From contig NZ_BOSJ01000001.1 in the NCBI RefSeq assembly GCF_018403285.1, positions 186,001 to 250,000 on the forward strand: a DNA stretch of 64,000 bases, written 5' to 3'. Below, piece by piece: positions 15,175 through 24,982 of the stretch. Source of the stretch: Paenibacillus sp. J45TS6. GTDB taxonomy: Bacteria; Bacillota; Bacilli; Paenibacillales; Paenibacillaceae. Under the pieces are notes generated by a model. The model saw only the letters and a list, made by a program, of their open reading frames with translations. It searched no databases and was not told the origin of the DNA. A program made the position numbers and the translations under genes. Numbering within the stretch: the first letter of the stretch is position 1; each line of letters opens with the position of its first letter.

Positions 15175-16491
15175 CATTGTTTGCTTATTAGGGATTACTA
15201 CTCCAGCATCTTCTAACATCCATTCAATGAAACATCCATAACCCGATTTAGGATCATTCACAAAAACATGAGTTACAGCTCCAATAAGTTTGCCATTCTG
15301 GATAATCGGGCTGCCGCTCATCCCCTGTACAATACCACCTGTCTTATCAATTAGACGTTTATCGGTAATTCGAATAACAAGTCCTTTTGTAGCCGCATGA
15401 TCTTGAGGTGAGACATGAACGACATCAACCGTGAATCGTTCTACTTTTTGTCCTTCGAGAACCGTTAAAATTTCAGCAGGTCCTTCTTTCACTTCATGTG
15501 CAAATGCGACGGGAATAGGCTTTTGATATAAACTGTGTTCTGGATTCACAGGCATTTTTCCAAAAATTCCAAAGGGAGTATTTCTTTCGATATTTCCAAG
15601 AATTCTGCTTTCTTTTGTAAAGATCGCTCGTTTCTCACCTGGATCGCCAGATTCGCTCTTTGCGATGGAAGTAACATTAGATTGGACAATCTCGCCGCTG
15701 CCAACCACAATTGGCGTTTGCGTATTCATGTCAGTGATCACATGACCTAAAGCTCCGTACACACCTTGATCTGGTGCATAGAAAGTTAAAGTACCCACAC
15801 CGGCGGCTGAGTCCCGGATGTAAAGGCCAAGACGCCAAACTTGATCTTCTTCATCAAACACAGGAGTTAACTTCGTCTTGATGACCTTCCCTTGACGAGA
15901 TAACGTAATATCAATGGGTTTCTTCGTCTTTCCTGACTCCAGAACGGTATCAGCAACTGCATTCACTCCTGTGATCGCTTTGCCATTCATATGAGTCAAT
16001 AAGTCACCCAGTTTGATACCTGCCTCTTCCCCTGGTGACACAGGATCCTTACTCGTTACGTGTACCAAATGATGACCTACAACCAGAATACCAGCTGATT
16101 TTACCTTAACTCCGATGGTTTGTCCCCCAGGTACTACTTTCAAATCAGGCACGACAAGCACATCTGTCGTTTTTAGCGGGATTTTACCAAACAACTTCCA
16201 TGTAAGTTTTGTCGTTCCCTCTTGTTGAGGGTTCAAATGAATGGAATGTTGCCTGGTAGAAACCGAAAGTTTAGAGGAGGTTTCTTTCTTTACTTGCAGC
16301 ACCTCTGATTGGTCAGAGACGGTCGCATCCACGGGCGCAGATACTTCGAGGTGTGTTTCCCGTCCAGCTAATAAACGTAGCTCATCTGGCAATGAGGCAT
16401 AACTAAACACGGGCAATAGGGTCTGTCCGAACAGACAGATAGATAAGACAACAATAAGTCCAATAAGTTTCTTTCCAAGGTTAAGCTTCAA
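15157..16491 (-). CDS. spoIVB: SpoIVB serine peptidase (S55)
   Basis: Forespore-secreted protease that cleaves SpoIVFA and so triggers pro-sigma-K processing in the mother cell. 444 residues, TTG start. N-terminal membrane anchor (about residues 8-28), PDZ domain around 120-200 (VSPGEEAGIKLGDLLTHMNGK), then the S55 peptidase with GALGHVITD (His), LIDKTGG (Asp) and GMSGSPII (Ser near 401). Length and motifs match the family. It lies between recN and spo0A, as in Bacillus. No clear sigma-F or sigma-G promoter was recognised upstream. Confidence 0.95.
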   Translation of the reverse strand: MKLNLGKKLIGLIVVLSICLFGQTLLPVFSYASLPDELRLLAGRETHLEVSAPVDATVSDQSEVLQVKKETSSKLSVSTRQHSIHLNPQQEGTTKLTWKLFGKIPLKTTDVLVVPDLKVVPGGQTIGVKVKSAGILVVGHHLVHVTSKDPVSPGEEAGIKLGDLLTHMNGKAITGVNAVADTVLESGKTKKPIDITLSRQGKVIKTKLTPVFDEEDQVWRLGLYIRDSAAGVGTLTFYAPDQGVYGALGHVITDMNTQTPIVVGSGEIVQSNVTSIAKSESGDPGEKRAIFTKESRILGNIERNTPFGIFGKMPVNPEHSLYQKPIPVAFAHEVKEGPAEILTVLEGQKVERFTVDVVHVSPQDHAATKGLVIRITDKRLIDKTGGIVQGMSGSPIIQNGKLIGAVTHVFVNDPKSGYGCFIEWMLEDAGVVIPNKQTMNLKAS

Positions 16492-16591
16492 GTGGCTGTC
16501 ACACTCCCTTTGCTTCGTTCGCTTGACGAAAGGTGGTCGCCAATTGCGTAACTATAACATAACCTTGGACTTGGTCTTTTATTACTGTCAA

Positions 16592-18331
16592 TCATTGCTC
16601 CGTAAGTACTTCAGCCCCTTTTTTGGCTTCCGCAAGTTTAAGCATTTCCTGTGCATGATGTCTTGTTTTTTCTGTAATTTCAACACCGCCAAGCATTCTT
16701 GCGAGCTCCATTATTCGTCCTTCTTCAGAAAGTTCTTCGACCTGTGTCATTGTCCGTTCCTCATGCACTTTTTTCTCAATTAGATACTGATGATCTGCCA
16801 TACAAGCCACTTGTGGTAAATGTGTTATGGAAAAGACCTGACAAGTGGAGGATAAAAGGAACAATTTTTCAGCAATAGATTGAGCTGCTCTTCCGCTTAC
16901 TCCCGTATCGACTTCATCAAAAATTAATACTGGGATTTGATCATGTCTTGCAAAGATGCTTTTTAGGGCAAGCATAATCCGCGACATCTCCCCACCCGAA
17001 GCGATCTTGCCCAGAGGTCTAAGGGGTTCACCTGGATTTGCGGATATCAGAAATTCCACACTGTCAATTCCCTGTTTCGTAATCCGGATCCGCTGACCAT
17101 TCCATTCCACTCCGCGAGGGTCCTCTACGACAGAAATCTGAGCCTTCATGGATGTTCGTTCCATCTGTAAATCCTTTAGTTCTCGTTCCACTTTTTCTGA
17201 TAATTCTTCTGCACATTTCTTACGAGCCATGCTCATTTTCTCTGCTGTAATGAGTAATTCCGCCAAGTAACGATCACGTTCGGCGAGTAATTTTTCCATG
17301 CGCTCATCTTTATTCTCAAGCTGATCTGTTTCCCGTTCGATTTGGGCATAATATTGGAGAATGGATTCCACATTGTCCCCATATTTACGCTTTAGACCGG
17401 TAATCATATTCAGTCGTTCTTCCACTTCACCCAGTCTCGCCGGGTTAAATTCAATATCATCACGATATCCGCGAAGCTGAAACGCAGCATCTTCCAATTG
17501 ATAAAAAGCGGACTGAAGCTGGTCTAATATAGGCTTAATCCCTTTTTGATCATATCCACTGATATCTTCAAGCTTTGAGATTGCGTAACTAACCGCCTCG
17601 AGCCCCTGAGAGCCTTGAAGAATATCATAAGCTCCTGCAACAGAATCCATCATTTTTTCGCTATGGGATAGTTTGACCTTTTCTTCATGCAGTAATTCAT
17701 CTTCGCCCGGTACGAGTTTAGCGGCTGATATCTCTTCTAACTGAAACCGATACATATCAAGTAATTGATATGCTTTTTGACTTGATTCCTGAAGCTGACG
17801 AACTTCTTTTTCTACTTTTACGAATGCTTTATATTGCTCTGTATATTTCAGTTTTATCGGACCAATGATACTTTCTCCATATGTATCGAGCAGACCCAAG
17901 TGCTTCTCTGCCCGCAATAAACTTTGGTGTTCATGTTGTCCATGGATATTAATGAGCTGTTCTCCAACCTCACGTAACATGGTCAAGTTAACTAGTTGTC
18001 CATTAATTCGAGATACACTTTTCCCTGTTGAAATGAGTTCACGGCGTATAATCAAATGTTCGTCTGGTTTCGCCTGAATACCGAGCCCTGATAATGTCTG
18101 CCATACGGGATGAGAGCCAGGAAGTTCAAACATAGCTTCCATCTCCGCTTTATCACAGCCATATCGTATGAGATCAGCTGATCCTCTGCCTCCCGCAATA
18201 AGACCAAGTGCATCTATAATAATCGATTTACCTGCGCCCGTTTCCCCGGTAAGTACATGAAATCCCGCATGGAAATGAACATCCACAGCTTCAACAACTG
18301 CTAAATTTCGAATAGATAGTGTAGAAAGCAC
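16592..18331 (-). CDS. recN: DNA repair ATPase RecN
   Basis: SMC-like ATPase acting early at double-strand breaks. 579 residues: N-terminal Walker A GETGAGKSI (near residue 31), long central coiled coil (about 155-395), then the ABC-type signature ASGGEMSRIMLA (near 442) and Walker B VLIFDEVDTGVSG (near 465). The product starts MLSTLSIRNLAVVE, typical for the family. Two LexA-box-like sites upstream suggest SOS control. Confidence 0.96.
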   Translation of the reverse strand: MLSTLSIRNLAVVEAVDVHFHAGFHVLTGETGAGKSIIIDALGLIAGGRGSADLIRYGCDKAEMEAMFELPGSHPVWQTLSGLGIQAKPDEHLIIRRELISTGKSVSRINGQLVNLTMLREVGEQLINIHGQHEHQSLLRAEKHLGLLDTYGESIIGPIKLKYTEQYKAFVKVEKEVRQLQESSQKAYQLLDMYRFQLEEISAAKLVPGEDELLHEEKVKLSHSEKMMDSVAGAYDILQGSQGLEAVSYAISKLEDISGYDQKGIKPILDQLQSAFYQLEDAAFQLRGYRDDIEFNPARLGEVEERLNMITGLKRKYGDNVESILQYYAQIERETDQLENKDERMEKLLAERDRYLAELLITAEKMSMARKKCAEELSEKVERELKDLQMERTSMKAQISVVEDPRGVEWNGQRIRITKQGIDSVEFLISANPGEPLRPLGKIASGGEMSRIMLALKSIFARHDQIPVLIFDEVDTGVSGRAAQSIAEKLFLLSSTCQVFSITHLPQVACMADHQYLIEKKVHEERTMTQVEELSEEGRIMELARMLGGVEITEKTRHHAQEMLKLAEAKKGAEVLTEQ

Positions 18332-18394
18332 AGCATTGCACCTCCGATGATCACGTTAATTACGTGTAATTACATTCCCCAAAAAAAAGCACAG

Positions 18395-18408
18395 GGAACG
18401 TCCGTTTG
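18395..18408 (-). promoter_or_regulatory. LexA-box-like site, proximal to recN
   Basis: Minus strand CAAACGGACGTTCC matches the Gram-positive LexA consensus CGAACrnryGTTCG at 12 of 14 positions. It lies about 65 bases before the recN start and also within a weak hairpin (AGCA..TGCT with T run) that may end argR transcripts. Confidence 0.45.
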
Positions 18409-18453
18409 CTTTTTTCATCTTCGTTTATACTTTACACTATTTTCTTCGAAAAA

Positions 18454-18467
18454 GAAACGTATGTTCG
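18454..18467 (-). promoter_or_regulatory. LexA-box-like site, distal to recN
   Basis: Plus strand GAAACGTATGTTCG (minus CGAACATACGTTTC) matches CGAACrnryGTTCG at 12 of 14 positions. A TTTCGA...TATAAA promoter-like pair (spacing 16) lies just downstream on the minus strand, so LexA could block it. Confidence 0.5.
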
Positions 18468-18486
18468 CTCGATTTTTTATTATATT

Positions 18487-18936
18487 TTACGATATATATC
18501 CCATGATTTGATTAATGAATGACTTACTGTTTTCTTCCGTTCGGCAAATCACAAGAATGGTATCATCTCCGCTGATGGTTCCCATAATTTCCGGCCATTC
18601 AATGTTATCAAGGAGCGCTGCTACGGAATTTGCTGTACCGGGAAGGAACTTCATAACCACAAGATTCGTAGTGTGATCGATACTAAGAAAGTTATCGACT
18701 AAAGCACGTTTTAATTTTTGTCCCGGATTATATCTTTGATCGGTCGGTAAAGAGTATTTATACCTGCCATCTTCTGTAGGCACTTTAATAAGAAGAAGTT
18801 CTTTAATATCTCTTGAGACGGTAGCTTGCGTTACCTGATATCCAGACTTACGCAGTGCTTCCACCAGTTCATCCTGTGTTTCAATATCATTTTGACTGAT
18901 AATTTCACGAATTTTAATATGTCGTTGCCCTTTCAT
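18487..18936 (-). CDS. argR: Arginine repressor ArgR/AhrC
   Basis: Hexameric arginine-responsive regulator of arginine synthesis and breakdown. 149 residues from the ATG at 18936, five bases after GGAGG; the frame extends to a TTG at 18948 that would overlap the site, and 149 equals the B. subtilis length. Winged-helix N terminus ([17 protein letters not shown]), then the arginine-binding core with [12 protein letters not shown] and [14 protein letters not shown]. Its position just upstream of recN is conserved. Confidence 0.96.
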   Translation of the reverse strand: MKGQRHIKIREIISQNDIETQDELVEALRKSGYQVTQATVSRDIKELLLIKVPTEDGRYKYSLPTDQRYNPGQKLKRALVDNFLSIDHTTNLVVMKFLPGTANSVAALLDNIEWPEIMGTISGDDTILVICRTEENSKSFINQIMGYIS

Positions 18937-18973
18937 ACATGCCTCCAATTGTCGTGCTCATTATTATTCCTGT

Positions 18974-19456
18974 TTACTCATCCCCTGGATCATACAAATA
19001 ATCATCTTCATCCAGTAAGGATATGCGCTTGATTGTTTCCTCTTCTGTATCCACATAAAGTAGACCATCGCATGCCGGATAGAGCAAAAGATACAGAAGC
19101 AATCGATCTCTAATTCCTGATCCCGTCCATTCTACCGGCATGCGGCTTCGGGATGTTTTAACAATATAAACCTCGTCTTCCTTCTCGGCTACATAATCAA
19201 TAAATAATCTGCTGTAGAGCGTATTTTGATTGACCTGAAAAGAAAGCGGAACCTTTAATTTCCCTCCAATAACTTCATATCCTTCTCTCTCTAAAATGTA
19301 AAGAGCCGGATGTTCCTGAATTTCTTCGTTTAACATAAGTTCAGGCATATGTTCAGGCGCAGGGTCTTGAAGCCATTTACGTACACCATATAATATCCAG
19401 ATCAACACGATTAAACCAAAAAAAGCGATAACCACTTTGTCATATTGACCTTCCAT
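18974..19456 (-). CDS. Unrecognised membrane-anchored protein between tlyA and argR
   Basis: 160 residues. One N-terminal helix (about 8-24, VVIAFFGLIVLIWILYGV), a short linker, then a soluble domain. The segment LFIDYVAEKEDEVYIVKTSR (about 85-104) has the D-x(n)-hydrophobic-K pattern of PD-(D/E)XK nuclease-fold proteins, but the acidic residue of the ExK is Ile here, so nuclease activity would not be expected. A later part, LLYVDTEEETIKRI, is strand-like. The B. subtilis locus, as I recall it, has no gene here. A terminator separates it from tlyA; it is 37 bases from argR, probably in the same transcript. Confidence 0.6.
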   Translation of the reverse strand: MEGQYDKVVIAFFGLIVLIWILYGVRKWLQDPAPEHMPELMLNEEIQEHPALYILEREGYEVIGGKLKVPLSFQVNQNTLYSRLFIDYVAEKEDEVYIVKTSRSRMPVEWTGSGIRDRLLLYLLLYPACDGLLYVDTEEETIKRISLLDEDDYLYDPGDE

Positions 19457-19540
19457 GCAACCACCTCTACAGAAAATATTCGTGAACTTATGTTCAATTT
19501 CCTGTAATGGGCAGTCGGTTAGTATCCCTTTTCAGTAAAA

Positions 19541-19564
19541 GAAACTCATCCGAAGATGAGTTTC
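19541..19564 (-). terminator. Terminator of tlyA
   Basis: GAAACTCATC and GATGAGTTTC form a perfect 10-base stem around CGAA/TTCG, followed on the minus strand by TTTTAC. It begins at the tlyA stop codon. Confidence 0.85.
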
Positions 19565-20390
19565 AGGTAAATGTATTCGATGCTTGTTTCACAATAGACT
19601 GTATCAAAGCATCTGTATCCATGGATGATTCTGTCCTCATCTCAGGAGGATTTAATCTCCAGTGTGCAAGAAACTCAATATTCCCTTCGCCTCCTGTAAT
19701 TGGAGAGAAGGTGAGATCCTGGAGTTCAAGGCCGAGTTCCTTCCCATAGGCGATAATGGAATGCAGCACTTCTGCATGCACTTTAGGCTCTCGTACAACA
19801 CCTGTTTTAGGAACCTTCTCACGGCCAGCCTCAAACTGAGGCTTGATCAGTGCAGCAATATCTGCTGGTTGTTTAAGCAGGTTCAGCAGCGGAGGAAGAA
19901 TGATTTTTAAGGAAATAAAAGATACATCAATACTCGCCACATCAGGTACCGGTCCTGTAAGATCTTCAGGAGTTACATATCTGAAATTGGTCCTTTCCAT
20001 GACCGTTACGCGCGGATCATTACGTAATGACCAATCCAGCTGATTATAACCTACATCAATTGCATATACATGAGCAGCGCCATGCTGCAATGCACAATCG
20101 GTGAATCCGCCAGTGGACGAACCAATATCGAGCATCGTTCTTCCTTCCATGTTCAGATGGAAGTGTTTGATTGCTTTTTCCAGCTTCAAACCTCCGCGAC
20201 CCACATAAGGATGCACTGCACCTTTTACCTTTATAACGGACTCCCTGGGAACTTTCATTCCTGGTTTCTCGATCCGCTCTTCATCAGCCAGAACAAGCCC
20301 CGCCATAATAGCGGCTTTTGCTTTTTCACGGCTTGCATAAAAACCTTGTTCTACCAATAATATATCAATTCGTTCTTTAGGGACTGACAT
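19563..20390 (-). CDS. tlyA: TlyA family rRNA (cytidine-2'-O)-methyltransferase
   Basis: About 275 residues from the ATG at 20390 with AGGAG six bases upstream; the frame runs to a TTG at 20408. N-terminal S4 RNA-binding domain (ERIDILLVEQGFYASREKAKAAIMAG) followed by an FtsJ-type methyltransferase fold with SAM motif LDIGSSTGGFTDCALQHGA (near residue 93) and VYAIDVGYNQLDW. In other bacteria it methylates 16S and 23S rRNA; in B. subtilis the equivalent is YqxC. It lies 36 bases after dxs. Confidence 0.93.
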   Translation of the reverse strand: MSVPKERIDILLVEQGFYASREKAKAAIMAGLVLADEERIEKPGMKVPRESVIKVKGAVHPYVGRGGLKLEKAIKHFHLNMEGRTMLDIGSSTGGFTDCALQHGAAHVYAIDVGYNQLDWSLRNDPRVTVMERTNFRYVTPEDLTGPVPDVASIDVSFISLKIILPPLLNLLKQPADIAALIKPQFEAGREKVPKTGVVREPKVHAEVLHSIIAYGKELGLELQDLTFSPITGGEGNIEFLAHWRLNPPEMRTESSMDTDALIQSIVKQASNTFT

Positions 20391-20426
20391 GAGTTTCTCC
20401 TGTTCCAAAATATTTAATTGATGGGC

Positions 20427-22334
20427 TCAGGAAGGCAGACTTGTTTTTGGAAGATCATAAGCATATTGTAACTTCAGTTTGCGCATTTCCTCACACACGG
20501 ATTCTGCCGTAAGACCGACCTCTTCCCGTTGTTCCTTCACACTGCCGTGTTCAACAAACAAATCTGGAATTCCCATAAGGTGAACTTTCGCTTCATACAT
20601 TCCTTTTTCAGAGAAAAATTCAAGTATGCTGCTTCCGAGACTGCCTGCTTCACAAGCTTCTTCAAGCACAATCATCTTCGTATCATTCTGAGCAAGCTCC
20701 ATTAAGAGTTCATGATCCAGCGGTTTGAAGAATCGGGCATTAATTACACTTACCTGCATGCCATCGCGTTTCAGCATTTCCGCAGCTTCTTCCGCCACTT
20801 GAATCATAGGACCAGCGGAAATAATGCTATATTTCTCACCTTGTCTTACTGTCTCCCACGAACCAATTGGAATCGTCTTCAGTTCCTGATCCATCGGAAC
20901 ACCGACAACATTAAGCCTAGGATAACGGTAAGCAATCGGTCCATCATTATATTCGAGTGCCGTCTTCATCATATGTCTAAGCTCATTCTCATCCTTAGGC
21001 ATCATGATTACAATATTCGGTATATGACGCATGAACGCCACATCATAGACACCTTGGTGTGTCTCCCCATCTGGACCTACAAAACCGGCACGGTCAATAG
21101 CAAACATGACATTGGCATTATGGCGGCAGATATCATGTACGATTTGATCATATGCTCTTTGCATGAAGGTTGAATAAACAGCAAATACAGGTTTCAGACC
21201 TTCCATCGCAAGCGATGCACACATGGTTGCCGCATGTTGTTCTGCAATTCCTACATCGACCATCCGGTCAGGGAACTCTTTACTAAATGGAATGAGACCT
21301 GAACCGCCCGGCATGGCAGGAGTGACAGCAACAATTCGATCATCCTGTTTTGCAAGTTCAATTAAAGTTTGACCAAAAATATCGGTATACATCGGATTTC
21401 CCACTGATTTCAGTACTTGCCCTGATTCAATCTTATATGGGGAAATACCGTGCCATTTAACAGAATCGGCTTCTGCCGGTTTATAACCTTTACCTTTGGT
21501 GGTTACTGCATGGACGAGAACCGGACCATTTACATTATCTGCTTGTTTGAATGTCTCTATAAGTTTCGGCAGATCATGACCATCCACAGGTCCAAGATAA
21601 GTAAAACCAAGCTCTTCAAAGAGAACACCCGGTACCATCATATATTTAAAACTGTCTTTGAGCCATCCAGCGGATTTAGCTAATCTGCCGCCGATGGCAG
21701 GAATTTTATTTAAAAGATACTCAACTTCATCTTTAGCTTTCAAATAATGGCGATCCGAGCGAATTTTACTCAAATAATTATGCATAGCCCCGACATTAGG
21801 TGCGATAGACATTTCATTATCGTTTAAAATAACCATCATTTTCTTCTGTTCATGACCGATGTGATTCAGCGCTTCAAAAGCCATACCGCCTGTTAGTGCC
21901 CCGTCACCAATAATTGCAATAACCTTATTGCCTTCGCCTTTTAAATCTCTGGCATATGCCATCCCCATGGCAGCTGACAGTGAAGTACTGCTGTGACCGG
22001 CTTCCCAGACGTCATGCTCACTTTCGTTTCGTTTCACAAATCCGGACATTCCCTTATATTTGCGAAGCGTATCAAAACGATCCATACGGCCTGTAAGTAC
22101 CTTATGAACATAAGATTGATGACCAACATCATATATCATTTTATCTTTTGGACTGTTATAGCAGTAATGCAGGGCAACCGTGAGCTCTACCACTCCCAAA
22201 TTCGGCGCCAGATGCCCCCCTGTGTACGATAGCTTCTCAATGAGAAATTGACGTATTTCTTCAGATAGAGAGACTAGTTCATCCACAGACAATGATTTCA
22301 GATCGTTAGGTTCCTTAATTTGTGGAAGCAGCAC
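20427..22334 (-). CDS. dxs: 1-deoxy-D-xylulose-5-phosphate synthase
   Basis: First enzyme of the MEP isoprenoid pathway; condenses pyruvate and glyceraldehyde 3-phosphate using thiamine diphosphate. 635 residues, GTG start. Visible: [18 protein letters not shown] motif [18 protein letters not shown] (near residue 147), the pyrimidine-domain Glu in [13 protein letters not shown] (near 366) and [15 protein letters not shown]. It is followed by tlyA and preceded by ispA, tying the pathway's first step to prenyl chain synthesis. Confidence 0.97.
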   Translation of the reverse strand: MLLPQIKEPNDLKSLSVDELVSLSEEIRQFLIEKLSYTGGHLAPNLGVVELTVALHYCYNSPKDKMIYDVGHQSYVHKVLTGRMDRFDTLRKYKGMSGFVKRNESEHDVWEAGHSSTSLSAAMGMAYARDLKGEGNKVIAIIGDGALTGGMAFEALNHIGHEQKKMMVILNDNEMSIAPNVGAMHNYLSKIRSDRHYLKAKDEVEYLLNKIPAIGGRLAKSAGWLKDSFKYMMVPGVLFEELGFTYLGPVDGHDLPKLIETFKQADNVNGPVLVHAVTTKGKGYKPAEADSVKWHGISPYKIESGQVLKSVGNPMYTDIFGQTLIELAKQDDRIVAVTPAMPGGSGLIPFSKEFPDRMVDVGIAEQHAATMCASLAMEGLKPVFAVYSTFMQRAYDQIVHDICRHNANVMFAIDRAGFVGPDGETHQGVYDVAFMRHIPNIVIMMPKDENELRHMMKTALEYNDGPIAYRYPRLNVVGVPMDQELKTIPIGSWETVRQGEKYSIISAGPMIQVAEEAAEMLKRDGMQVSVINARFFKPLDHELLMELAQNDTKMIVLEEACEAGSLGSSILEFFSEKGMYEAKVHLMGIPDLFVEHGSVKEQREEVGLTAESVCEEMRKLKLQYAYDLPKTSLPS

Positions 22335-22463
22335 GTGAAATCCCCGCTTTCCTTCATAAATTTTTGATAAGTATCTCCAAACATAGTCCCCATTATATCA
22401 CATCACAACCTAAATCATAAATTTCGTCATTTTCCGATCATGATTTTAGGGTGGTTTTTCAGA

Positions 22464-23366
22464 TTAATGATCACGTTTCATGAGATAATCTGCTATTTCA
22501 AATAGACGTGCTGGGTCAGGAATTCCCCCTTGGATAAGCGCATCCTTAGCCGATTGTGTGAGGCGTTTCACTTCAGCTGCGGATTCTTCCATCCCGATAA
22601 AGTATGGATAAGTTACCTTCTGCTGAGCAACATCACTCTGTGTTTTCTTTCCAAGTTTCTGTTCATCACCGATCAAATCAAGAATATCGTCCTGTATCTG
22701 AAAAGCGAGACCCAAATCTCGTCCAAAAATACGTAAAGCTTGAAGTTGTTCTTCGTTTGCTCCCGCGATGCGACCTCCCGCTACAAGCGAAAAAATCATT
22801 AAATCCCCTGTTTTGTGAAGATGGATATATTCTAGTTGAGACATAGAGGTCATTCCTTGCTCACCTTCCATATCTGCCACTTGACCGCCGACCATTCCGC
22901 GTGCACCCGCATACTCAGATAGATCTTCAACAATATCAAGCAAACGATCCGCAGGGATGCCATACTTTCTACCCGACTGAATGATACTGTAAAAAGCATG
23001 CGTTAACAGCGCATCTCCCGCTAGAATAGCCATAGCTTCTCCGTACACTTTATGATTCGTGAGTCTCCCTCTGCGATAATCATCATTATCCATAGCCGGA
23101 AGATCATCATGGATAAGTGAATAGGTATGCACCATTTCTACGGCAGCCGCTACCGGTAATGCCGCTTTGCGATCTACTCCAAAGGCTTCTGTAGCTGCAA
23201 GCACGAGGACAGGGCGTAGTCTTTTTCCGCCCGCCATGAGCGAGTACATCATCGATTCTTTTAAATGTGTCGGTACATCCCAATCCGCCGGTATAACATG
23301 TTCAAGTTCATTCATGAGTATGTCAGCGATGTTCTGAATATAGAGCTCTAAGGAAGGTCTCGTCAC
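22464..23366 (-). CDS. ispA: Polyprenyl synthetase, farnesyl diphosphate synthase IspA
   Basis: Makes farnesyl diphosphate from IPP and DMAPP. 300 residues, GTG start overlapping the xseB stop in a GTGA junction. First Asp-rich motif DDLPAMDNDD (near residue 92) with the extra residues typical of bacterial FPP synthases, second Asp-rich motif QDDILD (near 232), plus GGKRLRP and KTGDL. Operon: xseA-xseB-ispA-dxs-tlyA. Confidence 0.95.
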   Translation of the reverse strand: MTRPSLELYIQNIADILMNELEHVIPADWDVPTHLKESMMYSLMAGGKRLRPVLVLAATEAFGVDRKAALPVAAAVEMVHTYSLIHDDLPAMDNDDYRRGRLTNHKVYGEAMAILAGDALLTHAFYSIIQSGRKYGIPADRLLDIVEDLSEYAGARGMVGGQVADMEGEQGMTSMSQLEYIHLHKTGDLMIFSLVAGGRIAGANEEQLQALRIFGRDLGLAFQIQDDILDLIGDEQKLGKKTQSDVAQQKVTYPYFIGMEESAAEVKRLTQSAKDALIQGGIPDPARLFEIADYLMKRDH

Positions 23367-23617
23367 AGAGAGACACCGCCCTCTTCTTCCATGCCGCCAA
23401 ATGCTTGTTTACGGTAAGCTCCATCTTCTTCTACTATAATCTCAATTTTGCGTTCTACTTGCTCAAGCTTATGGTTACAGAGCTGAGACAGCTTCATTCC
23501 ACGTTGGAACAGCTCGATCGCTTGTTCCAAAGGAACATCCCCTCGTTCGAGCTGGTTTACCACTTCTTCAAGTTCAGCCATCGCTGCTTCAAAACTGAGT
23601 TCCGCTTCATTTGTCAT
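23363..23617 (-). CDS. xseB: Exodeoxyribonuclease VII small subunit
   Basis: 84 residues from the ATG at 23617, nine bases after AGGAGG; a more upstream in-frame ATG abuts the site. Helical sequence LSFEAAMAELEEVVNQLERGDVPLEQAIELFQRGMKL is the family core. It overlaps the xseA end by 11 bases and the ispA start by 4, so it is tightly coupled to both. Confidence 0.95.
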   Translation of the reverse strand: MTNEAELSFEAAMAELEEVVNQLERGDVPLEQAIELFQRGMKLSQLCNHKLEQVERKIEIIVEEDGAYRKQAFGGMEEEGGVSL

Positions 23618-24968
23618 CTTTATCATCCTCCTTTATTTCCCGCACTTCACAGGAGAGTCCGCCATCACTCAGCTTGATCTTAATTACATCACCTGGTAAT
23701 ACATCATGGGTAGATTTCACAAGCTGTTTTTCGTCTTCATTATAGACAAGGCTATAGCCTCTCGACATTACCTTCAAAGGACTTAACGCGTCTAGATGCC
23801 TAAGACTTGCTCCTAGCTTCTGACGTGTTTCTTTTATTTGAATTCGCATTGCAGCTTCGAGCTGTCTCCGGTTTTGTACAACCTGCTTCTGAGCTGCGGC
23901 AACTTGGTCTGATGGATTAAATCTGGACAAAGAGATCTTCATCCGTTCTTGTTTTTCACGTGCAAAGCGCAGCTTAGAGTCTGTAGATCGCGAAAGTCTC
24001 ATGGTCAGCTGATCTAATCGCTCTGTGTGCTGAATCAGAGACCGGCTTGGGTTCACAAGCACGGATGAACGGGATAACTGATTTAGACGTTCTCTTCCAT
24101 GTTTTGCTCTCATCATCAAACTTTGCTTCAGTCTGCGCTTCATTACATCAACTTGGTCCTTAAGTTCCATCTGGTGCGGAACGGCAAGTTCTGCTGCTGC
24201 TGTTGGGGTAGCTGCACGAACATCTGCAGCAAAATCAGCAATTGTAAAATCGGTTTCATGACCTACCGCAGAGATGACCGGAATTTCAGACTCTGTAATC
24301 GCTCTTGCGACGATCTCCTCATTAAATGCCCACAGTTCCTCTAAAGATCCGCCTCCGCGGCCCACAATAACCACATCCGCTTCTGCCATTTGATTCACCG
24401 CTCGAAGCGCTCTAACGATCGATGGCGCAGCAGTCTTCCCTTGTACAACCACAGGATATAAAATAACCTCAGCAAGTGGATAGCGGCGAGTGATGGTGGT
24501 AATAATATCTCTCACTGCTGCACCAGTCGGTGAGGTGATTACGCCAATCGTTTTTGGATATCGTGGCAAAGGACGTTTGCGCTGCGCAGCAAACAGACCT
24601 TCCTGTTCTAATTTCTTTTTTAATTGTTCATAAGCCAAATACAGACTGCCGATACCGTCAGGCTGCATTTGAGTTGCATAAAATTGATATTGTCCATCTC
24701 GTTCAAATACGGTGATATTTCCTTGAGCGATTACTCTCGCTCCTTCCTTCGGAATGAAGGGAAGACGCCGATTATGTGTTGCAAACATAATCGACTTAAT
24801 TCGGCTTCCTTCATCTTTCAGGGTAAAGTACATATGACCGCTCGAATGATGCGTAAAATTCGATATTTCCCCGCGAATCCATACACTCGACAACAGGTTA
24901 TCTGAATCCATCTTCATCCGAATATAACGATTGATATCTTTTATAGAGTAAATCCGCTGTTCTGCCAT
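23607..24968 (-). CDS. xseA: Exodeoxyribonuclease VII large subunit
   Basis: 453 residues. Single-strand DNA exonuclease subunit. N-terminal OB fold (VWIRGEISNFTHHSSGHMYFTLKD), central catalytic domain with GVITSPTGAAVRDI, VIVGRGGGSLEELWAFN and SAVGHETDFTIADFAADVRAATPTAAAE broken by the usual motifs, then a long coiled coil (about 280-400). It lies 14 bases after folD. Confidence 0.96.
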   Translation of the reverse strand: MAEQRIYSIKDINRYIRMKMDSDNLLSSVWIRGEISNFTHHSSGHMYFTLKDEGSRIKSIMFATHNRRLPFIPKEGARVIAQGNITVFERDGQYQFYATQMQPDGIGSLYLAYEQLKKKLEQEGLFAAQRKRPLPRYPKTIGVITSPTGAAVRDIITTITRRYPLAEVILYPVVVQGKTAAPSIVRALRAVNQMAEADVVIVGRGGGSLEELWAFNEEIVARAITESEIPVISAVGHETDFTIADFAADVRAATPTAAAELAVPHQMELKDQVDVMKRRLKQSLMMRAKHGRERLNQLSRSSVLVNPSRSLIQHTERLDQLTMRLSRSTDSKLRFAREKQERMKISLSRFNPSDQVAAAQKQVVQNRRQLEAAMRIQIKETRQKLGASLRHLDALSPLKVMSRGYSLVYNEDEKQLVKSTHDVLPGDVIKIKLSDGGLSCEVREIKEDDKDDK

Positions 24969-24982
24969 CAGAACACCCCTTT

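Noticed and set aside
20712-21173. 153-codon frame opposite dxs
   Set aside because: Antisense to conserved dxs sequence, with no ribosome binding site or family resemblance.
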